From positions 6,460,501-6,524,500 of the forward strand of contig NZ_JACHMB010000001.1 in assembly GCF_014204795.1 (NCBI RefSeq): 64,000 bases of DNA. The letters are read 5' to 3'. Below the pieces are notes generated by a model. The model searched no databases. It was not told where the DNA came from and worked only from the letters and a program-made list of their open reading frames with translations. Source of the stretch: Nonomuraea jabiensis (GTDB lineage Bacteria; Actinomycetota; Actinomycetes; Streptosporangiales; Streptosporangiaceae). Positions 34,920 through 44,166 of this stretch are shown piece after piece. The translations under genes and the position numbers were made by a program. How positions within the stretch are numbered: the stretch's first letter is position 1; each line of letters starts with the position of its first letter.

Positions 34920-37295
34920 TCACGTCGTTCCGGCCGAAATCTGGGCAGCGGCGACCGCCAGCGCTGTGGGCGGCACCGCGTGGGGCAGTCGAACGGCGAC
35001 CTCCGCGGCCACGCGCTCGCTACCGTGGTCCGACACGCTCAGCTCGTCGGCCGCGGGCAACATCTCCGTGACGGTGAGCTCGTCCCCGGCCGCGAGCTCC
35101 TTGAGGGCCTGCTCGAACACCCGGACCGCGCGCAGGCTCTCCAGGTCGCAGGCCAGCGGCCGGTATCCGGACGGGCCGGCGACGAACACCCACCGGGGCA
35201 GCCCGAGCCGGTCCCGCAGCCTGGTGAGCGCCCGGAGCCCGGCCAGGTCCCCGCCGCCGGCCAAATCCAGCCGATCGGCGGGGATCCGCCACTGGGCGGC
35301 GGAGACCACCAGCGATCCGGCCACGGTGATCCGGGGGACGAAGGACCGTCCCGGGAACGCGGTGAGCGAGCAGCGCAACCGGCGGTACCGGGGGGCATGC
35401 TGCTGGGAGTCGGCGCACAGGATCCGGGTCAGCACGCTCCACGGCGTCAGGGGGCTGCGCGTCGCATGGGTGCAGATCCGTACGGGCCGGCCGGCGTGGG
35501 AGATCACGACCCGATCCGCCTCGCGATGCGCGGTGAGCTCTCCCAGCGGCAGGTACCGCGCCGCCCGCCATGTCGTGCCGTAATGGCCGGGGTCGGGGTC
35601 GCCGGTCCAGAGGGAGGTGTATCTCGGCCTGCGGATCGCGTTGGCAGCCTGCGGTACCAGCGGCGGAATCAGCAGCTCAACCGACGGTACGCCACTGATT
35701 CGGTCGAGTTCTGCGAGGAACGCCCGGTAGGCGTCGGCGGCCGGCACCGTCCCGTGCAGCCGCCGCAGCGTCTCGACGAAGCGCGCGTCGAGGACCGCCG
35801 CCGGGCCGGCGTTGTCCAGCACCCACCCGCCGCCGGGGAGCGGGCGGACCACGCAGTCGACCGGCCAGGTGATCGGGGCGTCCGATGCTCCGACGGCGTC
35901 GAGCATCGCCGGGGTGAGGTCGATGACGGGTGCCGCATCCGGCGAGGCGGCCATCAGGTCCAGGAGCCGCGCGTAGCCGGAGCCGGGGCGGTGCGCCGGG
36001 GGCCAGGCGTTCTGCGGGAGAGCGTGGCGGCTCAGCTCTCCCTCCTCGGTCCGGGCCGCCAGCTCCTCGGCGAACACGTCCATGACGGGGCGCGGTCGCG
36101 GGCCGATCCGTTCCCGCAGCCTGTCCTCCGGGGTGGGCTCGTCCTCGCCGATCAGCAGGCCGAGCCGGCGGTACTGCTCGAAGGCCCGCTGCAAGGTCGC
36201 CAGGTCGGCGGTGAAGGCGCCCTCGGCACGCCGGTACACATCGACGAACCCGGCACCGGCGTCGGAGGCGGTCGATCCGGAGGTCTTCTCCCACCGGCCG
36301 CGCCGCTGCCTCAGCGGCGCCGAGACCTCGAGCACGCCGAGCCGGACGAGCTTGCCGACGAGCCCCGGAGGCGAGCCGGGCTCCAGCGCGGACACCGGGC
36401 GGACGCCGGACCGCAGGGTCTCGACGATGCGGTCGAGCGCGGGGCTGCGCCGCAGCCGGTAGGCGAGCAGGTTGGGCGTGGCGGCGGCCGGATCGACCGT
36501 CCAGACCGCGAGGCGGTCGCCTTCCGCCCGGTGCAGCGGGGTCATCGACAGCCGGAGCTCCGGGCCCAGCCGGTCCGCGGCCGACGCGGCCAGCTCCGCC
36601 CTCCTGGCGTGGACGTTCTCCGTCCACTCGACCGCGACCTGGCCGTTCACCGAGAGCCCGGACGAGTGCCGGTCCGCCACGGGGACGAGCGACACCTGGC
36701 CCAGCCAGGTCCGCGGCGTGGTCTTGACCGCGCCCCGGGCGATCATCCGCCAGAGGTAGTCGCTGCGCCTGCGCAGCTTCTTGGAGGTCCACGGCTCGCC
36801 GCCGGCCAGCCGCCGCTCGATGTCCGCGACCACGTCCGAGGTCAGGCAGGCCCGGCCGCCGGGCACCGTGCCGAGCAGGTGCCACGGCGCCGCCAGCAGG
36901 CGGTCGTGCTCCTTCGCGACCTGGGCCTCGGCCTGCTCCTCCAGCCGCAGGAGCTCGGCGGACAGCGAGGTCACGCGGTCCAGGTGGGCGGTCAGGTCCG
37001 CGGTCGCCACGATCTCGCGCAGGCGGCGGGCCTGGTCGGCGGTGAGGGCCTGTCCCTGGTGCAGGCGGCGCCGTGCGGCGAGGACCGCCCGCCGTGCCGC
37101 GGCCGGCAGCTCCGGCCTCGGCACCACCTCGTCCCCGAGCCGTCCGGCGAGGCCGGACGCCTCCCGGAGGTGGTCGTCATGGATGTGGTTCAGCGCGCGT
37201 ACGCAGGCGAACAGGTCGGGGGAGGAGGCCGCCAGCCAGAGCCGGATGGGCAGCCCCGCGACGCGGAGCACGGCCGATTCGCTCATCGTGGTCAT
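34920..37295 (-). CDS. lanB: Lantibiotic dehydratase, large (glutamylation) subunit of a split LanB
   Basis: A 791-residue protein corresponding to the N-terminal domain of LanB, which activates Ser/Thr of the precursor by transfer of Glu from glutamyl-tRNA. It lacks the C-terminal elimination domain, which is encoded by the gene just upstream with a four-base ATGA overlap. Segments such as PRTWLGQVSLVPV and PRYTSLWTGDPDPG resemble the family. The split arrangement is known from thiopeptide and some actinomycete lanthipeptide loci. The precursor gene starts 53 bp downstream. Confidence 0.88.
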   Translation of the reverse strand: MTTMSESAVLRVAGLPIRLWLAASSPDLFACVRALNHIHDDHLREASGLAGRLGDEVVPRPELPAAARRAVLAARRRLHQGQALTADQARRLREIVATADLTAHLDRVTSLSAELLRLEEQAEAQVAKEHDRLLAAPWHLLGTVPGGRACLTSDVVADIERRLAGGEPWTSKKLRRRSDYLWRMIARGAVKTTPRTWLGQVSLVPVADRHSSGLSVNGQVAVEWTENVHARRAELAASAADRLGPELRLSMTPLHRAEGDRLAVWTVDPAAATPNLLAYRLRRSPALDRIVETLRSGVRPVSALEPGSPPGLVGKLVRLGVLEVSAPLRQRRGRWEKTSGSTASDAGAGFVDVYRRAEGAFTADLATLQRAFEQYRRLGLLIGEDEPTPEDRLRERIGPRPRPVMDVFAEELAARTEEGELSRHALPQNAWPPAHRPGSGYARLLDLMAASPDAAPVIDLTPAMLDAVGASDAPITWPVDCVVRPLPGGGWVLDNAGPAAVLDARFVETLRRLHGTVPAADAYRAFLAELDRISGVPSVELLIPPLVPQAANAIRRPRYTSLWTGDPDPGHYGTTWRAARYLPLGELTAHREADRVVISHAGRPVRICTHATRSPLTPWSVLTRILCADSQQHAPRYRRLRCSLTAFPGRSFVPRITVAGSLVVSAAQWRIPADRLDLAGGGDLAGLRALTRLRDRLGLPRWVFVAGPSGYRPLACDLESLRAVRVFEQALKELAAGDELTVTEMLPAADELSVSDHGSERVAAEVAVRLPHAVPPTALAVAAAQISAGTT

Positions 37296-38149
37296 CGCGC
37301 GTCACCCTCTTCACGGGCCAGCAGCGCCTCGGCGATCAGGGCCTGCCGCACCGACGGCAGGTTCGCCCGGTTCCAGTGGAAGATGACCAGGTACGAGGCC
37401 ACCGCGCGCGGCCCCATGGCGGCCGATCCGCTCTCGAAGTAGTCGCGGAACCAGCGCTCGCCCTCCTGCCGGACGACCTGCCGGTAGTCCTCGGCGAGGT
37501 CCGCCGCCTCGGGGGACAGCTTCGCGGCCAGCGCGGCCGGCGACGGCCAGACCTCCCGCAGCGCCGCGGCCAGCCGCGCGAGCCGCGGATCCGCGACGGC
37601 GGCCGCGGCGAGGGGGCGGTGCCGTCGCACCCGTTCCCAGACCCCGAGGTCCTCCCAGCCCACGATCTCCAGCGCGCCGAACAGCGACCGGAGCAGCAGC
37701 AGCGACATCGCCCACGAGGGGCCCGGGCGGTGACCGGCCAGGCGGAGCCGGTGGTAGTCGAGCCAGGCCAGCGAGTCGGCGGTGAAGACCCGGTGGACGC
37801 TGCGCATCGACTCCGGCCCGCCGAACAGGTACGTCTCCGGCTCGTACACGCCGGGACGCCAGTCGGCGAGCACGCCGTCTCTCCGCCAGGCGGTCAGCCG
37901 GTCGCGCACCAGTGGGTCGAGCTCGGGCGAGGCCGGCCGGAACCGGATGCGCAGGCCGGGGGGTTTGTGCATGAAGAAGAAGTCGCGGGCCAGCCCGTCG
38001 CGGACGGCCTGCCGGGCGGTCACGGCCAGCTCCGCGTAGAGGTCGCCGGACCGCTCCCGGATCGGCGTGAGGCCGAACTGGAGCCAGCGCTCCGCCGTGT
38101 CCTCCAGGACCACCCCTGGCAGTACCTCGGATTCCGCCGACCGCTTCAT
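37292..38149 (-). CDS. Thiopeptide-type LanB elimination domain protein (split LanB, small subunit)
   Basis: A 285-residue protein matching the C-terminal domain of full-length LanB enzymes (SpaB_C / thiopeptide-type bacteriocin biosynthesis family), which removes glutamate to leave dehydroalanine or dehydrobutyrine. The family core FFFMHKPPGLRIRFR is near residue 57. It is the first gene of the lanthipeptide operon. GAGGAGGT is eight bases before ATG 38149, and a triple SARP-type heptamer lies 46-74 bp upstream. Confidence 0.9.
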   Translation of the reverse strand: MKRSAESEVLPGVVLEDTAERWLQFGLTPIRERSGDLYAELAVTARQAVRDGLARDFFFMHKPPGLRIRFRPASPELDPLVRDRLTAWRRDGVLADWRPGVYEPETYLFGGPESMRSVHRVFTADSLAWLDYHRLRLAGHRPGPSWAMSLLLLRSLFGALEIVGWEDLGVWERVRRHRPLAAAAVADPRLARLAAALREVWPSPAALAAKLSPEAADLAEDYRQVVRQEGERWFRDYFESGSAAMGPRAVASYLVIFHWNRANLPSVRQALIAEALLAREEGDAR

Positions 38150-38194
38150 TCGCCCACCTCCTCGGTGCCGTCTCTACGATCGTCAGGGGCGGGC

Positions 38195-38223
38195 TTCAGA
38201 GTCGGTTCATAGTCGGCTCATAC
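38195..38223. promoter_or_regulatory. SARP-type binding site upstream of the lanthipeptide operon
   Basis: Three direct heptamers, TTCAGAG (38195-38201), TTCATAG (38206-38212) and CTCATAC (38217-38223), are separated by identical 4-bp spacers TCGG, giving an 11-bp period. This is the classical layout for SARP activators, next to the expected promoter of the split-LanB gene. The last heptamer overlaps the stop codon of the cyclase/AAA gene. The same heptamers occur at 45712-45740. Confidence 0.75.
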
Positions 38224-41200
38224 GAGCGCGTCGATCGTTCGCAGGGCTCTGACGTCGCGTTTCACCTCGGCGTCCGCCCGGGCGAGGCCGGCGACCCGCT
38301 CGACGAGCCCGCGGTCCCGGCAGCGGGCCGCCAGCCGCAGCGACACGAGCAGGGGCGTGATCCTGGCGCCCGCCCCGTGTACCCCGTCGAGCCGGGCGCC
38401 GGCGCGGGCCACGTGCCCGGCGGCCGCGTCCGGGCGGCCCTCGCGGAGCGCGGCGGCCGCGGCGGCCTGCTCGGTCAGGACCTCGATATCCCAGCTGCCG
38501 GCGCTCTGCGCACCGGACGGGCCCGTGTCGGGCGGGCCGTCCGCGATCTGTGCGCCGGGTGGGCCGTCCCCGTTCCGCGCGCCGGGCGGGCCGTACCCGC
38601 CGAACGTCGCGTGCCAGAGCCTGGCCGACTGCGCGCCCGCGCTGAACCCGATCGCGTCGAACCGCCGGATGGCGCGGTCCAGGGCCTGCCCGGCGCCGTC
38701 GTGGTCGCCGTGCCGCTCCGCGAGGGTCGCGCGGAACATGTCGAGCCCCGCCAGGCCGGGCTGGTGCCCGATCCCGGCCAGGATGGACCGGCCCTCGTCG
38801 AGCAGGTTCGTGGCGGCGGCCGAGTCGCACGTCATGTCCGCGAGCAGGGCCGCCGGGCAGCCGACGGCCGCGCGTACCGTGTGGGCGTCCTTGAGCTCGG
38901 CGTGCAGCTGCGCGCAGATCGCCGTGGCCGCCGGGGCGGGGGTGTCGCCGTAGGCGAGGCAGAGCGCCAGGTTGCCGTAGATCTCGGTGGCGCCGAAGCA
39001 CCAGCGCGCCCGCCGCGCGTGCCCGAACGCCTCGTGCAGCACGCCTTCGGCCGTCACGTAGTCGCCGTCCTCCATGTGCCCGATGCCTTCGAGCAGCAGC
39101 ACCCTGGCGTACGCCGCCGGGTCGTCGGCCCGGTAGGCCAGCTCGCGCGCCTGGCCGATCAGGGACCGGTGCCATCGCCCGGTCATCGTGGAGCGGGCCA
39201 CCGCCTCGTTGAGGGTGAGCTGCACCGCGGCCGCCAGGTTGCCGCCGGTGTCCCAGCGCTTCCTGGCCTCCGCGATCCGGGCCAGGGTCTCGTCGGCCCT
39301 CCCGGCGGCGGCCGTGGCGTACGTCTCGACGGCCGCGATCTCCAGTTCGAGGCCGGGCAGGCCGGCGTCGAGCCCGGCGACCTGGCTCGCGGTCTGCAGC
39401 GCCATCGACAGGTCGCCGCGCGAGACCGCGAACTGGGCGGCGGCACACAGGGCACGCGCCGCGCGGGCGGCGGCGTGCCGCTCCTCCGGCCCGCCCGGGC
39501 GCAGTTCGAGCCAGGCGGCGTGCGCGCGCCCGGCGTTCAGGGCGCACAGCTCGATCTCCGACGGATGGCGGTCGACGCGGGCCTCGGCCAGGTCCGCAAC
39601 CTGGGCGTGCACGTGGGCGCGGTCGGCGAGTGGCAGTCTGCCGTACGCGACCTCGGCGACGACCGGCGACTCGACCTCCAGCTCGCCGGCCGAGCCCGCC
39701 CGGGTGACCAGCAGCCCGTCACCGAGCAGCTGGGCGAGCGTCTCGTCGAAGGTCTGGTCGAGCGGCGGGTCGAGGGCCGCGGCGACCCTCTCCAGGTCCC
39801 CGGCGACGCAGCTGCCGCCGAGCGCGCTGGCGATGGCGAGCAGCCGCTGGGCGTCCACGCCCAGGTGGTCGAGGCGGGCGCCCACCGCCGCCTCCGCGCT
39901 CGGCGCAATGAGATCGGTCCGGCCCTCGGCGTCCACCTGCAGGTAGGCGAGCTGTTCGAGGTAGAGCGGGTTGCCGGCGCTGCGCCGGGCGAGGTCGTCG
40001 CCCGGCGGGAGCGGCCCGAGCCGGGCGGCGACGGTCACCGCCAGCTCCTGGGCGTCCGCCGGGCCGAGGGGCGGGACGCGCAGCGTGGCCACCGGCCCGC
40101 GGGCCAGCGGCGGCTCGTCCACCCGGCCGCTGAGCATCAGCACGGCCCGGACGTCCAGGTCCGGATCGTCGAGGCCGTCCGCGAACTCGCGCACCGCCGG
40201 GGACATCCACTGGCAGTCGTCGAGGACGAGGACGACCGGACGCCGGTCCGCCGCCTCCCGCAGCAGCTCCCGCAGCGTCCAGAAGATCTCCTCCTTGCCC
40301 TGGGGCCCCTGCCCCCTGGGCACGTCTCCCCCCAGGGCCTCGGCCAGCTGGTAGAGGGGCCAGTAGCCCAGCCGCCGCCCGTCGCGCCGGCAGCGCAGGG
40401 TCAGGAACCGCGCGTCCGGCGCCATCCGCCGCGCCGCCTCGGCCACCAGCCGGGACTTCCCGACGCCCGGCTCGCCGGCCAGCACCACGGCGGGCACGCC
40501 CGGCCTGCGCAGGCCGGCCCGCAGCGCGGTGACGAGCTCGTCCAGCTCGGAACGGCGATCCACCAGCGGCGTGCGCGCCTCGCCGGCGTGCCCTTCCGCG
40601 GCGTCGGCGATCCGCCACGCCCGCAGCGGCCGGCTGAAGCCCTTGGCCGCGATCGGCTCGACGGGCCGGGTGGGTACGGTTCCCCGCACCAGCAGCCAGG
40701 TCCGCACGTCCATGACGATGCCGTCGGCCGGGGCGGCGGCCTGGAGCCGGGCGGCGCGGTTCATGACCTCGCCGATCGCGAACGACGAGTCCCGCTCGGA
40801 GAGGGCGACCTGTCCCGAGGCGATCCCGAAGCGGACCGAGAAGTCCACTCCCCGCGTACGGCGCAGGTCGGCGGCCTGGCGCGCGATCCTCTCCAGGGAG
40901 ACCCGGGCACAGTCCACCGCGCGGACCGCGTCGTCCTCGTGGGTGGCCTCCACCCCGAAGACCGCGACCACGGCGTCCCCGATGAACTTCTCCACCCGCC
41001 CGCCGTGCTCGGTCGCCGCGCGGCTCACGTCGGCGAAGTACGTGGCCAGCGTGCTCTGCCAGACCTCGGGGCTGAGGCCGCGCGCGAGCTCCGTCGAGCC
41101 GGCCACGTCGCCGAAGAGCACGGTCACGAACCGCAGGGTGGTGCGGGGGGCGGACGCGGGGGACAGGGCGCTGCCGCACGACATGCAGAAGCGGGCGGCG

Positions 41201-41238
41201 GCGGGATTCTCACCGCCGCATTGAGCGCAGGGTCGCAT
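38218..41238 (-). CDS. Class III adenylate cyclase / AAA ATPase / TPR regulator-like protein
   Basis: A 1006-residue protein. An N-terminal zinc ribbon (Cys4, Cys7, Cys18, Cys21) is followed by a class III nucleotidyl cyclase domain (~35-210) with metal Asp in LFGDVAGST and EKFIGDAVVAVFG. An AAA ATPase follows (~225-540, Walker A GEPGVGKSR, Walker B VVLVLDDCQW), then helical TPR-like repeats to the end. This architecture is common in actinobacteria but poorly understood; signal sensing or regulation is likely. ATG 41238 is taken; GTG 41241 is an alternative. It is the last gene of the radical SAM RiPP operon, seven bases after the precursor gene. Confidence 0.85.
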   Translation of the reverse strand: MRPCAQCGGENPAAARFCMSCGSALSPASAPRTTLRFVTVLFGDVAGSTELARGLSPEVWQSTLATYFADVSRAATEHGGRVEKFIGDAVVAVFGVEATHEDDAVRAVDCARVSLERIARQAADLRRTRGVDFSVRFGIASGQVALSERDSSFAIGEVMNRAARLQAAAPADGIVMDVRTWLLVRGTVPTRPVEPIAAKGFSRPLRAWRIADAAEGHAGEARTPLVDRRSELDELVTALRAGLRRPGVPAVVLAGEPGVGKSRLVAEAARRMAPDARFLTLRCRRDGRRLGYWPLYQLAEALGGDVPRGQGPQGKEEIFWTLRELLREAADRRPVVLVLDDCQWMSPAVREFADGLDDPDLDVRAVLMLSGRVDEPPLARGPVATLRVPPLGPADAQELAVTVAARLGPLPPGDDLARRSAGNPLYLEQLAYLQVDAEGRTDLIAPSAEAAVGARLDHLGVDAQRLLAIASALGGSCVAGDLERVAAALDPPLDQTFDETLAQLLGDGLLVTRAGSAGELEVESPVVAEVAYGRLPLADRAHVHAQVADLAEARVDRHPSEIELCALNAGRAHAAWLELRPGGPEERHAAARAARALCAAAQFAVSRGDLSMALQTASQVAGLDAGLPGLELEIAAVETYATAAAGRADETLARIAEARKRWDTGGNLAAAVQLTLNEAVARSTMTGRWHRSLIGQARELAYRADDPAAYARVLLLEGIGHMEDGDYVTAEGVLHEAFGHARRARWCFGATEIYGNLALCLAYGDTPAPAATAICAQLHAELKDAHTVRAAVGCPAALLADMTCDSAAATNLLDEGRSILAGIGHQPGLAGLDMFRATLAERHGDHDGAGQALDRAIRRFDAIGFSAGAQSARLWHATFGGYGPPGARNGDGPPGAQIADGPPDTGPSGAQSAGSWDIEVLTEQAAAAAALREGRPDAAAGHVARAGARLDGVHGAGARITPLLVSLRLAARCRDRGLVERVAGLARADAEVKRDVRALRTIDALV

Positions 41239-41244
41239 CACCGG

Positions 41245-41430
41245 TCACCAGCACCAGCCGCCGCTCGCGTACGCATGCGCTTCGACGTCCGCGGCCTCCT
41301 CCATGCGTGCCTTGATGGAGACGAGCACCTGGAGTTCCTCGTCGCTGAGCGACTGCAGCACCGCGATCTGGTCCCCTGACGCGGTCGTCAGGTCGAAACC
41401 GGCGGCTTCCAATTGGTCGATGGTCGCCAT
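41245..41430 (-). CDS. Putative radical-SAM RiPP precursor peptide (61 residues, ends GGWCW)
   Basis: A short Ala/Glu-rich peptide with a helical leader (QSLSDEELQVLVSIKARMEE near 26-45), then an Ala/His/Tyr stretch and the C-terminus YASGGWCW. The only Cys and both Trp are in the last three residues, the most likely modification target. A very good ribosome binding site (AAAGGAGAGG) precedes ATG 41430. It follows two radical SAM enzymes and a diiron-type enzyme in one operon. The family is not one I recognise. The precursor assignment rests on size, layout and context. Confidence 0.72.
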   Translation of the reverse strand: MATIDQLEAAGFDLTTASGDQIAVLQSLSDEELQVLVSIKARMEEAADVEAHAYASGGWCW

Positions 41431-42107
41431 GACCTCTCCTTTCCTGCGGCGTTCGCGCGCAGTTGGACGGCGTCTACGAGCTGCGCCAGGCCGTATGCCG
41501 TGTTGAGCGCGCTCAGACCGATCAGCGACTCCGCCTCGGGGGTGAGCGGGAGCCGGTCGATCGCGCGCCACAGCTCCTCGCGGTGCGTGCCGTCCACGAC
41601 GGCATGGGTCACCAGCGTGCGGAACGCGTCCAGCGGCAGGCCCGTGCGCCGGGAGAGCAGGGGCGCCAGATCGGGAGGGGGCGGGTAGCCCTCCAGGACG
41701 GCGACGTGCCCGAGCAGCGCCACCGGGTGGACGTGCCTGATCCAGTAGTACTGGCTGCCGACCACCGCGGCGACGCACGGCGGCGGCGGGTCCGTGAACA
41801 GGGTCCCGGCGTCGCCTCCCGCGCGGGCGTAGTCGTTCACCACGTCCTGGTCGTGGCCGTACTCCTCGTGCACGTGGCGGGCGAGATAGACGGCGACGCC
41901 CCGCGCGATCTCGTCGTCGCGCGCCAGGCACGCCGTGGTGGCGTCGAGGATGAGCGGTACGGTCGCGCGCAGCATGCCGTGCAGGGCCCTGAGCCACTCC
42001 AGATAGAGCTCGCGCGGCGCGGGATGCCGCCACATCCGCTCCGTCCTGGCCAGCAGCGCGGGCATGACGAGGTCGATCTTGGCCATCAGACGCACGCTGG
42101 TGGTCAT
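41388..42107 (-). CDS. Heme-oxygenase-like diiron oxidase (iron-containing redox enzyme family)
   Basis: A 239-residue all-helical protein of the TenA/heme-oxygenase-like diiron group. Candidate iron ligands are Glu82 and His85 in EEYGHDQ, Glu139, and His168/Asp172/His175 in HAVVDGTH, the typical H-x3-D-x2-H. Such enzymes activate O2 for C-C cleavage, N-oxygenation or desaturation, often on peptides or amino acids. ATG 42107 overlaps the stop of radical SAM gene 1 by four bases, and the 3' end overlaps the precursor gene by 43 bp. It should modify the WCW peptide or a free precursor. Confidence 0.78.
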   Translation of the reverse strand: MTTSVRLMAKIDLVMPALLARTERMWRHPAPRELYLEWLRALHGMLRATVPLILDATTACLARDDEIARGVAVYLARHVHEEYGHDQDVVNDYARAGGDAGTLFTDPPPPCVAAVVGSQYYWIRHVHPVALLGHVAVLEGYPPPPDLAPLLSRRTGLPLDAFRTLVTHAVVDGTHREELWRAIDRLPLTPEAESLIGLSALNTAYGLAQLVDAVQLRANAAGKERSWRPSTNWKPPVST

Positions 42108-43087
42108 GTCCCGCCTTCCTGGCCCATGAGGGCGGTCAGCAACCGGGATCCGTCGTCCCCGGCGCTCTCGTGAAGTCGCCAGCACAGGCCGCAGACGTCC
42201 GGGTAGCGGCCGCGGGCGAGCGCGGCGAACGGCGGCAGCCGTACCAGGTCGTCCGGCCGGACCGAGCCGACGGCGCGCAGCAGCGGGTCGTCGCGGAACG
42301 CGGCCAGCGCGGCGCGCACCTCCGCCGCGCCGGTCGCCCGCCGGCGCAGCCCGCCGGGGCCGCCGCCCGTGATGACGCTCTCGTTGCAGCAGCCCGTGAT
42401 CACGCCGTCGTAGCGGACGGTCGGCGACGCGGTCAGCGGGCACGGGCCCAGCTCGGCGACGCCGTAGCGGCGCCCGATCGCGAAGACGCCGCTGCCCCGG
42501 CCCGCCCGCAGCGGGGTGATCAGCGTGATCTCCGCGCGCTCGGCCCAGCCGTCCCCCAGCGTGTCGCGGAGGACCTCCTCGGCGAACGGCACCGCGCCGG
42601 GCTCGTCCAGGAGCTGGAGGACGATGTGGCAGCCGGCCCCCGCCGCGTGGGCGACGGCGCCGCCGAACCGCCGCCGGTCGACGGCGGCCTGGTGGAAGCG
42701 GTCCGTGCTCAGGATCACGGTCGAGGACCGTTCCAGCACCCGCCTGATCCACCGCGGGCATCGGGGCCCCGACGCCCAGTGGCCGCTGGAGAACAGCACG
42801 ACGTCCTTGCCCGCGTCCGCGAACGCGTTCACGGCGAGGACCAGCCCGCGACGCTCGGCGAACGGCTCGCCGCCCGAGATCGCGACGGCCTCGATGCCGG
42901 GTTCGGCGCAGATCCCCGCCAGGATGTCCGCGAAGAGGCGGTGGTCGGTGATGCGCGGGCCGGCCGGGAGCGCGGCGACGGAACAGTGGGCGCACCCGAC
43001 CGGGCACCGATCGGTGAGGTAGAGCAGCACGGTGCGGCCGCGCGTACGGCGCAGCCGCTCGATGTCCGCTAGCCTCAACCGGCGCAT
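42104..43087 (-). CDS. Radical SAM/SPASM-like RiPP maturase 1
   Basis: A 327-residue radical SAM enzyme. The iron-sulfur motif is C28-PVG-C32-AH-C35, followed by the SAM-contact ISGGEPF. The C-terminal part has further Cys (CCNES and CGLCW near residue 300) that resemble an auxiliary-cluster SPASM/twitch domain. Start ATG 43087 shares its A with the TGA of radical SAM gene 2 (TGATG). Likely to install a crosslink or other change in the precursor near its Trp/Cys end. Confidence 0.85.
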   Translation of the reverse strand: MRRLRLADIERLRRTRGRTVLLYLTDRCPVGCAHCSVAALPAGPRITDHRLFADILAGICAEPGIEAVAISGGEPFAERRGLVLAVNAFADAGKDVVLFSSGHWASGPRCPRWIRRVLERSSTVILSTDRFHQAAVDRRRFGGAVAHAAGAGCHIVLQLLDEPGAVPFAEEVLRDTLGDGWAERAEITLITPLRAGRGSGVFAIGRRYGVAELGPCPLTASPTVRYDGVITGCCNESVITGGGPGGLRRRATGAAEVRAALAAFRDDPLLRAVGSVRPDDLVRLPPFAALARGRYPDVCGLCWRLHESAGDDGSRLLTALMGQEGGT

Positions 43088-44166
43088 CACCGCTCCCGAC
43101 CCTCCCAGCCGAGCGTCACCAGCTCGCTGTAGCGCGCGATGCCGTGGCGGCGGGCGAAGCCGTACGGGCCGTGCCGCTCCGCGAGGCCGCGTACGGCGCT
43201 CTCCATCGCCGGACCGGCCGGCGAGTCCAGATACCCGGCGACCCGTTCGCCCAGCCCGCGGTCCCGGTGCAAGGTGACGCAGACGTCGCAGTAGCCGGAG
43301 GCGACGGCGCCCGATCCGAACCGGGCCTTGGCGTAGCGCGGCCCGAACATCCGGACGGCCCGCGCCAGCGGCCGGTCCAGGTGGCGCCGGCGCAGCACCG
43401 GCCAGGGATCGTGATCGGCGTGCCCGAGCACCAGGTGCGGCGGGCGGGCGGCGGCGGCGAGGTCGTCGTTGCAGCAGGTGAGGACCGTCCCGTCGTAGGT
43501 GACCAGCGGCCAGGCCGCCATCTCGCACGGCGCGGGCCCGGCGTGCCGCACCCCGGGGCCGGCGGCCGGGCCGTCCAGAGCTTTCGCGCGCCCGACCGGC
43601 CGGAGCGGCACCACGAGCATGGGCACCTGGTCGGCGAACTCCTCCCGCACCTCGCGCACCAGGTCCGCGACGTAGGGGTCCGCGCCGCCGTCCCCGGTGA
43701 TCTGCACGCTCACCCGCGGCCCCCACGAGCGGATCTCGTGCAGCACCCGGAAGGCCGCGCGCCGGCCCACCTCCCGCTCGTGGAAGCGGTCGAGACTGAC
43801 CGCGAAGTGATCGACCGCCGAGATGGCCGCCCGCAGGGCCGCCGGCACCGCGTGCCCGTCCCGGGCGAAGTACAGCCCGGACAGCAGGTACGACCTCGTC
43901 CCCGACAGCCGCGCCGAGTCGGCGAGGTCGCGCACCAGGCGCGGCCGCAGGAGCGCCTCACCCCCGGACATGGCGATGAACTCCGGACGCTCCTGCCTGG
44001 TGAAGGACGCGACCAGCCGCCGGAAAGGCCGTTCCGCGTGCTCCGCGCCGTCCATGGCGGACTCCGTCGAGCAGTGCGCGCACGACAGCGGGCAGCGGCG
44101 GGTGAGGGCGAGGAAGACGCCCGCGGCGGGCACGGAGCGCAGCACCGCCATCTCGGCCAGATGCAT
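43087..44166 (-). CDS. Radical SAM/SPASM-like RiPP maturase 2
   Basis: A 359-residue paralogue of maturase 1. The cluster motif is C25-PLS-C29-AH-C32, then MSGGEAL. A C-terminal Cys set (CEMAAWP, LTCCNDD and CDVC near residue 290) again looks like an auxiliary-cluster region. ATG 44166 shares one base with the GAF gene's stop. Two related maturases for one short peptide suggest two sequential reactions or a heterodimer. Confidence 0.85.
   Translation of the reverse strand: MHLAEMAVLRSVPAAGVFLALTRRCPLSCAHCSTESAMDGAEHAERPFRRLVASFTRQERPEFIAMSGGEALLRPRLVRDLADSARLSGTRSYLLSGLYFARDGHAVPAALRAAISAVDHFAVSLDRFHEREVGRRAAFRVLHEIRSWGPRVSVQITGDGGADPYVADLVREVREEFADQVPMLVVPLRPVGRAKALDGPAAGPGVRHAGPAPCEMAAWPLVTYDGTVLTCCNDDLAAAARPPHLVLGHADHDPWPVLRRRHLDRPLARAVRMFGPRYAKARFGSGAVASGYCDVCVTLHRDRGLGERVAGYLDSPAGPAMESAVRGLAERHGPYGFARRHGIARYSELVTLGWEGRER

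Noticed and set aside
41245..41430. WCW peptide considered as a second lanthipeptide precursor
   Set aside because: Only one Cys and no Ser/Thr near the C-terminus except one Ser; it sits with radical SAM enzymes instead.
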